From Talaromyces rugulosus (lineage: Eukaryota > Ascomycota > Eurotiomycetes > Eurotiales > Trichocomaceae): a DNA stretch of 64,000 bases. Made by a program: the position numbers and the translations under genes. The stretch is from positions 7,192,001-7,256,000 of the forward strand of contig NC_049561.1 in NCBI RefSeq assembly GCF_013368755.1, given 5' to 3'. The stretch's first letter is position 1; each line of letters starts with the position of its first letter. Under the pieces are notes generated by a model. The model ran no database searches, was not told the DNA's origin, and was given only the letters and a program-made list of their open reading frames with translations. This document shows positions 23,753-34,829 of the stretch, one piece after another.

Positions 23753-24451
23753 ATGGATTTGTCTACAATCCCCTTCTTGGCCAAGGGCCAGGAGAGCACG
23801 GATGAGGAGGAAATGCCCTATGAAGAAACGGCCACGCAGTCGCCTGCCTGTTTTACCAAACAGCGCCGGAAGCCATGTATATACTTTACAGCCCTAATGT
23901 TTATCGTCGTTCTCGTACTGTTCGGAGTCATATCTATCTTACGCCCCAACTCTGCCGCACCCGATGTCTACAGACCAGAGACTCTCGGGGCCCTTAATAT
24001 ATGCGATTGCGGTTCCGCGGTCCACGAAGCACTCTCCAGAAACTGCGTATATGACACGCTCGCCACCGCATGGCTGCCCCCGCACTGTCGAGACGATGAG
24101 CTTACTGCGGAATTCAAGCGTTCAGGTCCTGGAGCAGACGGTTCCTGGCCTTATTTTGCCGACCCGGAGGGGAAGATCCCTGTGAACAAGTCTCACATTG
24201 CTGCACTTGGTGAAACGAATGGGATGTTTTGGGCAATGAGAGAGTGGCATGTTGCGCATTGCCTCTTTTACTGGCAAAAGTACATACGTATGAGAGACAC
24301 GGGAGTAGTGATGGAGCGGAGGTTTGACCAAATTGCGCATGTGAAGCATTGTGGACGTTTGGCGATGCATGAGCACAATCATTCAATGTTAATCGAGGTC
24401 AATGTGGTGATGAATTCGGATATCGATCATGGCGATGAGCCCGGTCCCTGA
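23753..24451 (+). CDS. Single-TM twin-HxxHC protein, phomopsin-cluster-associated type
   Basis: An intronless frame of 232 residues, taken from the ATG at 23753 (the one at 23720 would add 11 residues). A hydrophilic N-terminus is followed by one TM helix (YFTALMFIVVLVLFGVI), then CDCGSAVHEAL, NCVYDTLATAWLPPHC, a WPYFAD segment, and two HxxHC motifs, HVAHC and HVKHC, 25 residues apart, as in UstYa-like oxidases. I recall this CDCG...WLPPxC family from the surroundings of phomopsin-type RiPP clusters, where its exact reaction is unclear. It lies head to head with the UstYa-like gene, 552 bp apart, suggesting a shared promoter, and 977 bp upstream of the precursor gene. Confidence 0.8.
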   Translation: MDLSTIPFLAKGQESTDEEEMPYEETATQSPACFTKQRRKPCIYFTALMFIVVLVLFGVISILRPNSAAPDVYRPETLGALNICDCGSAVHEALSRNCVYDTLATAWLPPHCRDDELTAEFKRSGPGADGSWPYFADPEGKIPVNKSHIAALGETNGMFWAMREWHVAHCLFYWQKYIRMRDTGVVMERRFDQIAHVKHCGRLAMHEHNHSMLIEVNVVMNSDIDHGDEPGP

Positions 24452-25308
24452 TTTGAAAAGAGACAACGGGGGCCTATTTTGCTGATTGACCACTATGGTC
24501 AATATTTAGCCATGTCTGTTCTCAATCATTAATTACGTGTAAGCTTCTAACAATCTACGGAGCGTAATATGTATAAAGTTGGAAATAGAAATACAATTGG
24601 ACTGTGTACTATGGCCCTGGCACAGAAGTGCTATACCAGCAAAGCACAGAAAAGAAGAACGGAGCTCTTTTTCTTAATCTCACAATACGACTCGTTAGTA
24701 CTGAAAAAGCTTTATTTATTAACGTATTTTACTACTGAACGGGTCAGACTCTTGAATGGGACACTCCTCCAATTTCATACTCACTCATATTACTTACTCT
24801 TTATCTACAAATGCAACCGTTGGCGACTAATAAACATAAGCACTAGGCTGAATATGTTGACTGTCGGAGAGTAAGCGCAAAGATAAGTAAGGACTACTAA
24901 TAACTTGTAATCATAGGTTCGGAATCGGTCTGATTATTATGGTTTTCAAAAGCATGCAACATAAGCACTTTAACCATCTCCGTTGGGGAACGGTTAAGAC
25001 AGTGGTAGGAACAGTACTTGACTGGGAAGCCTTGTGAAAAGCTCAATATACAGAATAAACATGGGTTTGTTATGGGTGGGTACTATCGACTATTATAATC
25101 AGTCTGAAAATATCCTAAGTGGAAGACCATGTAAGCTAGAATCTAGTTATATGCCAGCCTATCCTGCAGTAGTCCGAGAATGCAAGTAGTAATCTTAGTC
25201 TGACGACCATAATCAAACAGGTAATCTCTGTCAGAGAATATTCACAATCTAGTAATCAAATTATGCTAATTTTAGTCTAGTGTCCACCTACCTAGCAATC
25301 GAGCATGA
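24452..25308. other. Intergenic region upstream of the precursor gene
   Basis: No gene is seen in this roughly 850-bp stretch; the ORF at 24569 has no family features. It should hold the terminator of the preceding gene and the promoter of the precursor gene. Confidence 0.5.
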
Positions 25309-25315
25309 TATAAAA
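25309..25315 (+). promoter_or_regulatory. TATA box of the RiPP precursor gene
   Basis: TATAAAA lies 113 bp before the ATG and is followed by a C/T-rich and A-rich leader (CCCCCCTTTCC, then CTCTTCTATTCTTC) and a CAAAATG start context. Such leaders are typical of strongly expressed fungal genes for small secreted products. Confidence 0.55.
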
Positions 25316-25427
25316 CCGCATTTAATTCGCATCGATCTGATCATTTCCCCCCTTTCCACAAACACATCACATAAACATCAAAATCTCAATCTCTTCTATT
25401 CTTCAAGATTACTTCAACTCTTGCAAA

Positions 25428-25731
25428 ATGCGTCTCAGCCAGACCATCTACCTCGCACCCCTGGTGGCCCTGCTTGCGCAGGGCCTGCCGCTCAGTGGTA
25501 AGTAATCAGAATATGCTTTACTTGATGAGACTATATTGATCTTGGGGTCCAGATGCTGCCGCCGAGACTGGCATCATCGTGCGAGCTGCCGACGACGAGG
25601 CTTGGGCGTTTCAAACCGATGGAGCTGCCAAAGTTGAAAGCAAGCGAGCTGCTGACGATGAGGCTTGGGCGTTTCAAACCGATGGAGCGGCCAAAGTTGA
25701 AACTGAGCGAGCTGCTGAAGTCGACGCCTGA
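25428..25731 (+). CDS. Repeat-containing secreted RiPP precursor (UstA-like, Kex2-processed)
   Basis: Exons 25428-25497 and 25553-25731 join through a canonical intron (GTAAGT..TCCAG, 55 nt) to 82 residues. Residues 1-22 form a signal peptide (MRLSQTIYLAPLVALLAQG...). From residue 52 of the gene's repeat region, two 21-residue units follow directly (25582-25644 and 25645-25707), each AADDEAWAFQTDGAAKVE plus two variable residues and Arg; a seven-residue partial third unit ends the protein. The boundary between units is Ser-Lys-Arg, a Kex2 site; the others read Val-Arg and Glu-Arg. Copies differ mainly at silent third positions, a sign of selection on the peptide. The longest open frame here is a different, meaningless frame starting at 25553. 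Two HxxHC oxidase-like genes sit upstream and an exporter downstream. The core sequence is unlike any dikaritin I know. Confidence 0.85.
25582..25728 (+). repeat. In-frame 63-bp tandem repeat encoding the precursor units
   Basis: Two full 63-bp copies start at CGA (25582, 25645) and a truncated third starts at 25708. Differences between full copies are GCC/GCT, GAC/GAT and GCT/GCG silent changes plus AGC-AAG versus ACT-GAG at the end. Confidence 0.92.
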
Positions 25732-26891
25732 GGTTCGACAGCGGCAAGTAAAGAAGGTCGGTCGATCTTTACGAAGTGAGATGACAATCTTGAGCTTTGT
25801 AGCTATTGGGATGATCAGTTAATCGATTGATCATCTCATGAGATAGACCGTGGCACGACACATTGAATCACAGCAGCGATTTCCAGTATCTACTTGGATA
25901 TAGTAGTAGTAGTCAATCAGATTGAGAAAAATATAACGCTTCGTTTATTTTACCAGAGTACGGTATCTACAATTATCCCTACGTATTGCAATCTCTTGTA
26001 CCTATCCCACTTCTACTTCAACGTACCTCTCTTACCGCCAGCCTTGGAACCCTAATGGAGCAAAGTTTTCTTAAAATGTATTTAGGTGTTCTGTAAATTG
26101 TACCCTCGAAAGTTGAAATCCGCGATACACATCAGTGAACTACCAGGATAGACATCGAGAAACTCTCACTCAATCTAGTGCACCGGTTTTGTAAGAAACA
26201 AAAGGCCCTGTTCAACATCCTTTCCACATACTACAATGACGGGAGAAATAGGAATACAAGGTTGTGAGACGTCTGTTCACCATTTATGGTTGTATCCTCG
26301 TTCCGTCAATAGTGATTGTACATCTAAATCCAACGTTGAGGAATTGTTTCATATAAAGCCGGTCTCTTCTGATGACTCGGAGGATATCTCAAATGGCTTC
26401 ATGCTTGATGCAGACACCAATAGAAGTGCAAAAGCGAAGAGGCCGCTCACAACGAGAAATGGCAGTCCAACCTACCTCCGGAACTAAACAAGGATGCGAC
26501 AGTAGTATAACCATGCCTTCCAGCAGTGCAGATACGTACTAGTTCAATGAAATTTTAGGTTGGTAAAAAAATTAATATTTTTAATAAATCATATTATTAT
26601 TTTTACTATTTGGCATCTTTCTCTATTTTTTATAATCTTTTAGGGGTAGGGGGGCACTAAGTGTACTAATGACGCTAAATCTCACAAGTATGACAGCGAA
26701 GGGGATACATAAAATGAGTGTACGCCATCGCGCGGAGCGCGGCGCTGCAAGCTTCCTGTCCAATATACGTGAGGGATGACATCATACGAGGCCAATAAGA
26801 ATGTCCCAAGTTATCAGGGGAATAACATAGCATTCACCAGACTTCCAAGCAGTTGGTCTCATTTCACATCCACTTCAACTTCAACTGCTCA
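25732..26891. other. Intergenic region
   Basis: No supported gene. It contains the 3' flank of the precursor gene and the promoter of the ABC transporter, with an AT-rich patch near 26560-26640. An 83-codon ORF at 26236 shows no domain, signal peptide or repeats. Confidence 0.5.
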
Positions 26892-29800
26892 ATGGCAAAC
26901 GCTTTGCTCTGCCCCCCGGGCAGCGACAATAAATGGGGCCCCCGCGTCAACCCCGATTGTCGGGCTTTTGACTTCACTGTCTTATTCCAGGATGTCTTCT
27001 TCAGCGTGTTCCCAGCATCGTTGTTTTTGATCGTTGTGCTGCCGCGACTACAATTCCTGCGCTGTGCCCCGGTGAAGCTGACATCCTACAGACTCGTCGT
27101 CTGCAAACTCGTACGCATATACCACTGCTTTACTGAATTGCGTAAACTGCTACATTTCCCACTAACAATACATGCCAAAGTCACTCCTCGCTATCTTGTT
27201 CGCCCTGCAGGTTGTCTTCACTGCATTCCAAACAACAACGTCAGCCATCCATACAAAATTGTCCCTGACATCTGGACTCCTGAATATAGTTGCTACATTC
27301 GCAGCGGCTTTCCTGTCTTTTGCAGAAGATCAGCGTACTGTGCGACCATCAGATGTTCTTGTGGTCTACTTTTCGGTTGCAAGCATTGTCTACATGCCCC
27401 GGTTGCGTACGCTATGGCTCATTCCATCTATCACAGCCCACCAAAGTCTATGGACTGCCGTCTATGTCTTCACTATAGCAAGTCTAATTGCAGAGTCGGC
27501 GAGGAAGACAAGGTTCCTACGGCGGCTGTATCAGAGCGTGACCCCGGAACAAGGTGGTGGGTTTTGGAGCCGGTGTCTTTTTATCTGGGTCCTCCCCTTC
27601 TTCCATCAGGGTTATTCCAAACCACTACAGCTTGAAGACATGCCCGAAGTTGATGACAGCCTCGCTGGAGAAACCGCAGAGCAAAAGCTTCAAGCAGCAT
27701 GGGACATAACCACTCCTGACCGACGACGACGTCTGCTCTACGCTACGTTTCGCGCGTACGGATGGGCCTTTCTGTCCGGCATTCCGCCTCGTCTGGCCTT
27801 GACGGCACTCACCTTTGCGCAGCCATTTCTCATTACGGTGCTTGTGGATTGGATGGGAACAACTGCAGCACCGGCAAACTATGGTCCGGCGCTTACAGGA
27901 GCTGTTGTGCTTGTATATTCTGGTATGGCGGTGTGTGTATTCGTTGCACGAAACCTGGTTTCAAGCATATTAATCATTCAAGGATAGGTTTCAACAGCAA
28001 TATACTGGCGTCAAACGTATCGCTTTATCACAGCTATTCGTGCGGGGCTTGTCTCTATTATTTACACCGCAACGACGGGGTTGAAGGGCATCCAAATCAA
28101 AGACATGGCAGCCATCACTTTGATGGACACTGACGTAGAGCGGATAGCCTCAGATTTCAAATCCATCCACGAGGTTTGGGCATCGGCCCTGGAAGTTGGA
28201 GTTGCGTTATGGTTGTTAGAGCGGCAGGTCGCTATCGCGTGTTTGATTCCAGCTGTCATATGTCTGGTGTCAGTACTAGCTACTATCCCGGTGTCGCGGA
28301 AATCAGGGAATGCTCAACGCAGATGGATCGAGAGGATACAGAAACGATTGGCGGCTACCTCGCACATGCTGGGTGAAATGAAAGCCGTGAAAATGCTCGG
28401 GCTTACAGATGTTATGTTCACGGTGGTTTCAAGACTGCGAGAGATCGAGATCAAAACTTCAGAACGGTTTCGGAAACTTCTTTTATGGCAGATTTCTCTT
28501 TGTAAGAGGTTCTGTTTTAAATTTTGAGTAACTCGTGGACTAACGTTAGATAGCTAATATTCCTACGGATTTTGCGCCCTTTGCGACCTTTACAACATAT
28601 GCTGTGATCTCGGTTGTAAAAGCAGACGATTCGCTAAACCTGGCACAGGCATTCACTTCTCTTTCTCTGATTTCCCTTCTCACGAGCCCTTTGCTTACCT
28701 TCTGTCAAGCCTTGCCTTCCATCGTCCAAACGATCGCCTGCTTCGGGCGCATTCAGGAATACATCCTCGATAAACATGCGCTAGCTCCTCTGGAAACTCA
28801 CGCCGAAGGCGTCTCAGGGGGTGCGATGGAACTGCGAGAATATAATCGATCCACTGCATCTACCTCGCCTTTGGTATCATTCGTCAATGCGGACATTTCC
28901 TGGTCCCCGGACACCCAGGTTGTGCTGCATGATCTAAATCTGAACATCGCCCAAGGAATCACCGTGCTTATCGGCCCCGTCGGGTCGGGGAAATCAACCG
29001 TGCTAGAAAGTATTCTCGGTCAAACATGCGTTAAGCGCGGTTCATTAAATTCAACACTGACGAAAGTCGCGTATTGCTGCCAGACGCCATGGATTACAGA
29101 CGGCACCATCCAAGATAATATCACGGGAGGAGCTGAAATTGACGACAGTTGGTATCAATTTACTATTTCTGCTTGTGGTCTGGAAGCAGACATGACGGCA
29201 CTTACGAAGGTGATATGCCCAGTAGGACTGGGAGCAAAGGAGTGTTTCTCAGCGGAGGACAAAAACAACGGGTTGTGAGTTCCTTGTTCTAGTCGCTGAT
29301 GTGAGAGTATTGTTTACGGGCGGAGATTCATTGATGATCGCAGGCTCTTGCCCGTGCTGTCTATTCCAAGAACCAGGTCTTGGTTTTGGACGATGTTTTT
29401 AGCGGACTGGATTCAAAGACGATCAGTGTGATATCTCGTCGTCTCTTTGGCAGGGAAGGCTATTTCAAGGCCACTGGACGATCGTTGATTCTGGCCACGC
29501 ATACGCGTAACTAAATTGATTCGTGCTGCTAAATAGACTACTAACGATCATCAGAGCAAATCCTTTCTCATGCAGACAATATCATCGTTCTCGACGACGG
29601 CAGGGTAGTCGACCATGGACCGTCCACGGAGATTCTGGCACGAAGGTCAGATATTATTGCGGGATCCCTCATGCCCGTGCACAATTTGCTCCTGTCATCA
29701 CCTGTAGATGAACCCCTACCTTGCGAGAAAGCGGACGAAACCCAAGTCTTCGTCGGTGACGCAGACAGTATACATTCCAACCCTACCCCTACAGCACAAA

Positions 29801-31958
29801 AGGGCGGTACCTGGTCTGTGTACATGTACTACTATCACAGTGCGGGATTTGTCTCCGTCATCCTTCTCGCATTTTTCTCTGGGCTTGAAGCATTTGGGTC
29901 CAGCTTTGCAAGTAAGAGACATCCCCTGCCAATCCGATTACAAAAGATCTAAAGACGTGTTTCTAGCTGTATGGCTTCAATGGTGGACAGAAACAAACTC
30001 GCAGCAGCCAAATAAGGAGCTGTGGAAGTACTTAGGGGTCTATGCCTTGCTCTTCGGCTTATCTTTTCTGGGCGTCGTCGCGGGTTGTTGGTGAGTTAGA
30101 CGAGTCGTTTTGTTACCATGGTAGAGAGAGCTGACAGATGCTAGGGTTTTCCTTATCAATATCATTAGGACCACCGGATTGAGTCTACATCGTAATCTTT
30201 TACAGACGACTCTCGAGTAGGCCCCTCCGAGGTCAATGCATTGGAAATACCGTCCTGGCAATTCACAGGTCACCATTCTCTTTCTTCCACAGGGTAAGCA
30301 CGGGGTCGATAACGAATAGGTAGCAATCTCACATAATTGCCCTCGGTCTTCCAGGTCTAACCAATATTTTAGATTCAGCCAGGATATGCAATTGGTCGAT
30401 ATGGAACTCCCTATGAACGGAGCCCAGTTTGTCACAGGCACAGTCCACGTCCAGTGTGTGTTTAGGAGTTTGTCTACTGACCTCTTAGCAATAAACAGGC
30501 GCCTTCTCGTGTTTTGCCAAGTTGATCATTCTCTGTATCCTTGGGAAGTATCTTGCAGTATCCGTTCCATTTGTGCTGGGGATCCTATTCTTCATCCAGC
30601 GGTATTATCTGCGGACATCCCGCCAAGTTCGACTCGTAGACATCGAAGCCAAGGCTCCTCTGTACAACCATTTCATCGAGACTATCCACGGTCTCTCGAC
30701 CATCCACGCCTTTAAATGGGAGTTTCGATTTCGGGAACAGGGCAAAGCATACCTGAATGATTCTCAGAAGCCTTTTTACATGCTCTTCTGCATTCACATA
30801 TGGCTACAATTGGTCCTGGACTTGATTGTGGGTGCGATTACAGTCATCATCGTCGCTACTATGACATCCATGAGAAACCGCTTTACTGCTGGGTCCATTG
30901 GTGTTGCGCTAAATCTTGTTCTCACGCTCAATCAGTCCCTTGCCCAGATGATAAAGTCCTGGACGACGTTGGAGACATCCATTGGCGCCGTATCGCGCGT
31001 TCGGGATTTCGTCGGAGATACGCCTTCAGAGTCAGACATTTTAATTACACCGTCTCGCGTACGACCCGAATGGCCTTCTCATGGTGTCATTGAATTTATA
31101 GGTGTTTCGGCTTGTTACAAGTATGTTGATTATACTGAACCAGACCATCAAAACAAAAAAAAAATAGAAAACTCACCCATAATCCACAGTTCTACAAGCG
31201 TACCTGTACTTCAAAATCTATCTCTGCGAATCCGAGCAGGAGAAAAAGTCGCCATCTGTGGGCCTTCCGGTAGTGGGAAAACATCATTCATCCTAGCTCT
31301 TCTCCAGATGATCGACGTCCAACAAGGCCGCATCACAATAGACGACGTGGACCTGTCAACAGTGCCGCGAAACACGCTTCGCACACGGCTGAATACTGTC
31401 CCTTCAGACCCATTTTTCATGCCTGGCACGGTCCGATTTAACCTGGATCCGCATGGGGATGCGACGGATGAAAGTATCGAGTCTGCTATCAACAAGGTCG
31501 GCCTGTGGAAGCGCATCAGCTGTGAAGGAGGACTAGATGCCGAATTTTCCGTGTCGGACTGGTCTTCTGGAGAGAGACAGTTGTTAGCACTGGCGCGAGC
31601 ACTCAATGTGCGCAGCCGTATCTTGATCCTAGACGAAGCCACCAGCAGGTAAGCCTGTACCAGTCGTTCACGACAGGGCTTTTATATATATATATATATA
31701 TATGTAGATGTAGATCTAACGTTTAATAGCGTCGACTGGAAAACCGAGGCCGTCATGCAAGACGTCATCGATACAGAATTCGCGTCCTCGCAAACAGTAA
31801 TCGCTATTCTACATCGTTTACGACACATCGATCGATTCGACCGAGTTGTTCTGCTGAAGAGCGGGCAGATTGTGGAATGTGATAGTCCACGAGTCTTGCT
31901 TGCGCGGAACTCGGAGTTCCGTAGACTGGTCATGTCGTTGGAAAACAGTGAAATTTGA
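26892..31958 (+). CDS. ABCC-type (MRP-like) ABC exporter with one frameshift
   Basis: Twelve exons: 26892-27110, 27181-27930, 27988-28501, 28554-29274, 29344-29506, 29555-29911, 29967-30090, 30145-30216, 30269-30319, 30373-30455, 30499-31648, 31730-31958. They give about 1477 residues if one missing base is allowed. An N-terminal TM region, TMD1, NBD1 (Walker A GPVGSGKST, Q-loop CCQTPW, LSGGQKQR, VLVLDDVFSGLD), TMD2 (NRFSQDMQLVDMELP) and NBD2 (GPSGSGKTS, WSSGERQ, LILDEATS, H-loop His) are all present. The in-frame TAG at 27985 is the end of an intron, so it is harmless. A 1-nt deletion between 29190 and 29235 separates the NBD1 helical part from its LSGGQ. ABCC pumps export conjugates and secondary metabolites; it could export the RiPP. 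Confidence 0.85.
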
Positions 31959-32399
31959 GTTCTTTTTAGGCAGGAGAGAGCATTAAAGTCTTTAAAGAAG
32001 CGTCTCATAGTCTGCGGTTCTGTCGTAGACGCATTGGCCGTGTCACGCCCGGACCTTGTGTCAAGGGTTGTTTTGTAAGCATATCAATACTTAGATTGCA
32101 TTAACTGCCCTCTTTCACTTCCCTGCAGGCATTGTGACCTTATCCAACCTACGAGAAGTTTGCTAAGGTTGCCGCAACGGCCCAAGGTGAGGAGCCGATA
32201 AGATGGAGGGTGACTTATCAAACAAGAGGCCAGATGTTTTGTCGTATTGTGCCATACTGCTGCTGTATCTGGGGATGTGGTCTGGTGAAAGATGGCTGAT
32301 GCGGGCAAGTCATCCATTTTCCCTTCAATTAATTTTATTTATTTCTTTGTTCTGTCAGTTCAACTGCTGACTACTGTTTCTCCTGATAACAGATCACCT

Positions 32400-33831
32400 G
32401 CGCCCACCGGCAAATTTACACCCAGGCAAATTTTCATCCTTGTCTGACTTGGGAGTCAAGGGGTATGGCAATGTTGACCACAGAGGCCCACTATCATTCG
32501 AAACCAACATCCTCCCTCAGCAGTTACACAGCAGCCTGAACCTGAGCCAGCAATGGATGCACTGTAAGGATCAAGAGATGTACTCGCGGTTAGTAGTGTG
32601 TTTTTCTACAGCCCTGCCATTGATTTTACTGGCTAACTAGACCAGACTAACGTACGGGTGGGTGGTAGCAGACCAGGAATGGAGCCTGTTCTACGATACT
32701 CCCCCGGGCTTCTCGGTGGACATGATGACCCATTCATTGCCCACCGACATGAGACTGTGGAAGGCGACCTCTGAAGGAGAATGGGCATCTCTAGCGCCTG
32801 AGGTATTCGGGACCCAGCCCCCGATCTGCCTGCGTGATCTGTATACCTGCTTCATGAACCACGAACTCCGGCCAGGTCGGAGCTCGACGCTCCCTCTGCA
32901 GTATCTGCGCCTACTGCTCGTGCCACTGCACGGTATGGTGTGCCATCTGAGACAGTGGCTTCAGTCCTTCCCCAACTGCCCCGTACGATGGCGCAAGAGT
33001 AGCCAGGGGCTCTCCAACCCAGCAATCCACGCACAGCTCGACCAAGTGTAGGCTCTGTTACCTGAATGGTTCAACCTAGCCATTCACTCGGCAACCAATT
33101 CCCCTGCTGGCCTATCCATGCTCGCCATGTACCACCTCATAGCCCTGAACGCCATGACCAGTTTCCCTAATATCGAGGACACCATGCTGCGTGGACCACC
33201 CGAACGACCTGAGCCGCCAAACCCTCGCGGATCTGGCCCGTGTCCCTTAGGTTCCTGTCCGTCAACCATCGCCGATGATAGTGGAGAGGAGGCCCTGGTC
33301 CACTGCGGGCAGATTCTGCGCCTTGTGCGACCCATGCCACAGCCAGACCAGCCACTCTGGTGGCCTGCCATCGTGTACCGCGTTGCGCTGATCACCATAT
33401 TCCTGTCAATGAAACGGCTTCCCCACAACTGGCTACCTGCGGTCATGCTCGGGCAGATGGTTTAGGATACGGCCAGCAATTCTGGTACCAGTAACAGTAG
33501 TAGCGTTATCTCCCTGATGAGAAACCCACTATCGACCGATCCAGTCGATGCCCCACCGCTTCACCGCCCCGTCGTCCTCAATAACGTGCCAGCCGATCAT
33601 CCCGAGCTTCTAAACTTCATCAAGTACAAGGAGGGCGAACCTTTCCTCGCCGTTCACGATAGTCAACTGGTTGAGTTGAGGCGGCCTCGCGATGTTATGA
33701 GCTTTTCCGTCGATCTGGCCAATGCGGGATACCAACCGGCACTCAACGCCACAAACTTTCAAATCAGTGTCAAGGATTCTCTGGAACAACTGGCTTACCG
33801 GTGGAAGTTCTTATCCCAGCCTAAGATATGA
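32400..33831 (+). pseudogene. Fungal-specific transcription factor domain, 5'-truncated relic
   Basis: A coding-like frame runs from about 32440 (FETNILPQQLHSSLNLSQQW) through a probable intron near 32590-32660 into ATSEGEWASLAPEVF, LPLQYLRLLLVPLHGMVCHL, LSMLAMYHLIALNAMTSFPNIE, CGQILRLVRPMPQPDQPLWWP and a C-terminal part ending at 33831. This resembles the regulatory (MHR/Fungal_trans-like) half of a fungal regulator. No zinc cluster or C2H2 fingers precede it. In-frame TAGs at 33049 and 33463 replace probable CAG codons. I read it as a dead remnant of a pathway regulator. Confidence 0.62.
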
Positions 33832-34506
33832 GGTATTAAAGAGTATCCGGAAACGGAAAAGAAACATTCGTTTGCTGCTGCCTTTAGAGTAAGAAATCTC
33901 ACATATTGTATATTGAAGTTATGAAGCTATTTAGAAGTACATGATATTTGAGCACTTGGAAATATAACAGTTCGTAATATGATGATGTATCTTAATTAGT
34001 TGGATAGCTCAAGCCTAAGGATATTACATGACATAAAATATGATTGATCCACATTTCACCTGGTTTAGTATATTCAAACAGTTCAATGTTATCATTTGAA
34101 AAAAAGCATAAGAATAGAGGATAGAGCACTTGATGACAATATATCTTATTTTAAATAGTGGATAATAATCACCTGGGAATCTCCACAGCTATTTTTTGTA
34201 GTGATAAAATCATGTTTTATCTCTCATTTGAAATAAGTTTCCTGTTTAAATGTGCTTTGGAGCCTATTATAAGAGGATATTGAATGCGAATTAATAGTTT
34301 TACTAACTAGTCTAAGGCAATGATGTTGCTCCAGCAGAGAAAAGATAAATATAGAATAGTACCAACAGGGGATTGAAATATAAAGATACAGACAATAAAT
34401 AGATAACTCCAGCTGTCTTTATCCAGAATAAGAAACACCAAACCGTCAAAACAACGATACCGATGCCAAACCGGGCATCAAAATAAGAATTTACCGACTT
34501 CAAATG
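33832..34506. other. AT-rich intergenic region
   Basis: No gene is seen. Strongly AT-rich, with no repeat I can match elsewhere in the window. Confidence 0.5.
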
Positions 34507-34758
34507 TTAGGAAGACTCAACCTGTCCCAAATAGGGGAATCTTAGTGTCTTGCTCTTCTCTACCACACTCTCCAGATAGCTGGAGATCAACGGATCCATC
34601 CCCCCGTCCAGGGCTCGTACAATCCAATCCATAAACTCCATTTCTGTAAACTCCTCACCATACATTTCTCGCATATGCTCTGTCATTCCCGCAAAGGCGA
34701 CCTTTCTTCCACTGGAATGATATTTGAACAACATCGTGTCTGGCAAAATCCATAGCAT
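34507..34758 (-). pseudogene. Unrecognised C-terminal fragment
   Basis: An 83-codon open frame reads VAFAGMTEHMREMYGEEF, EFMDWIVRALDGGMDPLIS and SYLESVVEKSKTLRFPYLG. It looks like the helical C-terminal end of a larger enzyme, possibly a thioester-reductase or similar C-terminal domain of a synthase, but I cannot name it. It lies 5' to 5' with the enoyl-reductase relic, so a lost biosynthetic enzyme gene is a reasonable guess. Confidence 0.3.
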
Positions 34759-34829
34759 AGACCAACGAATTATTATCGAGTGCAGACCACTCCAAAAGGG
34801 AAAACCCTCTCTTCGACATACATACCCAC

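Noticed and set aside
25553..25822. 89-codon ORF with LGRFKPMELPKLK-like repeats
   Set aside because: It is the +1 shadow of the repeated precursor exon; it has no signal peptide, starts at the splice acceptor, and the repeat is conserved at silent sites in the other frame.
26236..26487. 83-codon ORF between precursor and ABC gene as a second precursor
   Set aside because: No signal peptide, no internal repeat and no dibasic-spaced pattern; no evidence that it is coding.
27985..27987. In-frame TAG in the ABC exporter as a nonsense mutation
   Set aside because: It is the last three bases of a 57-nt intron (GTGTGT at 27931); splicing gives SGMAV joined to STAIYWRQ as expected for the family.
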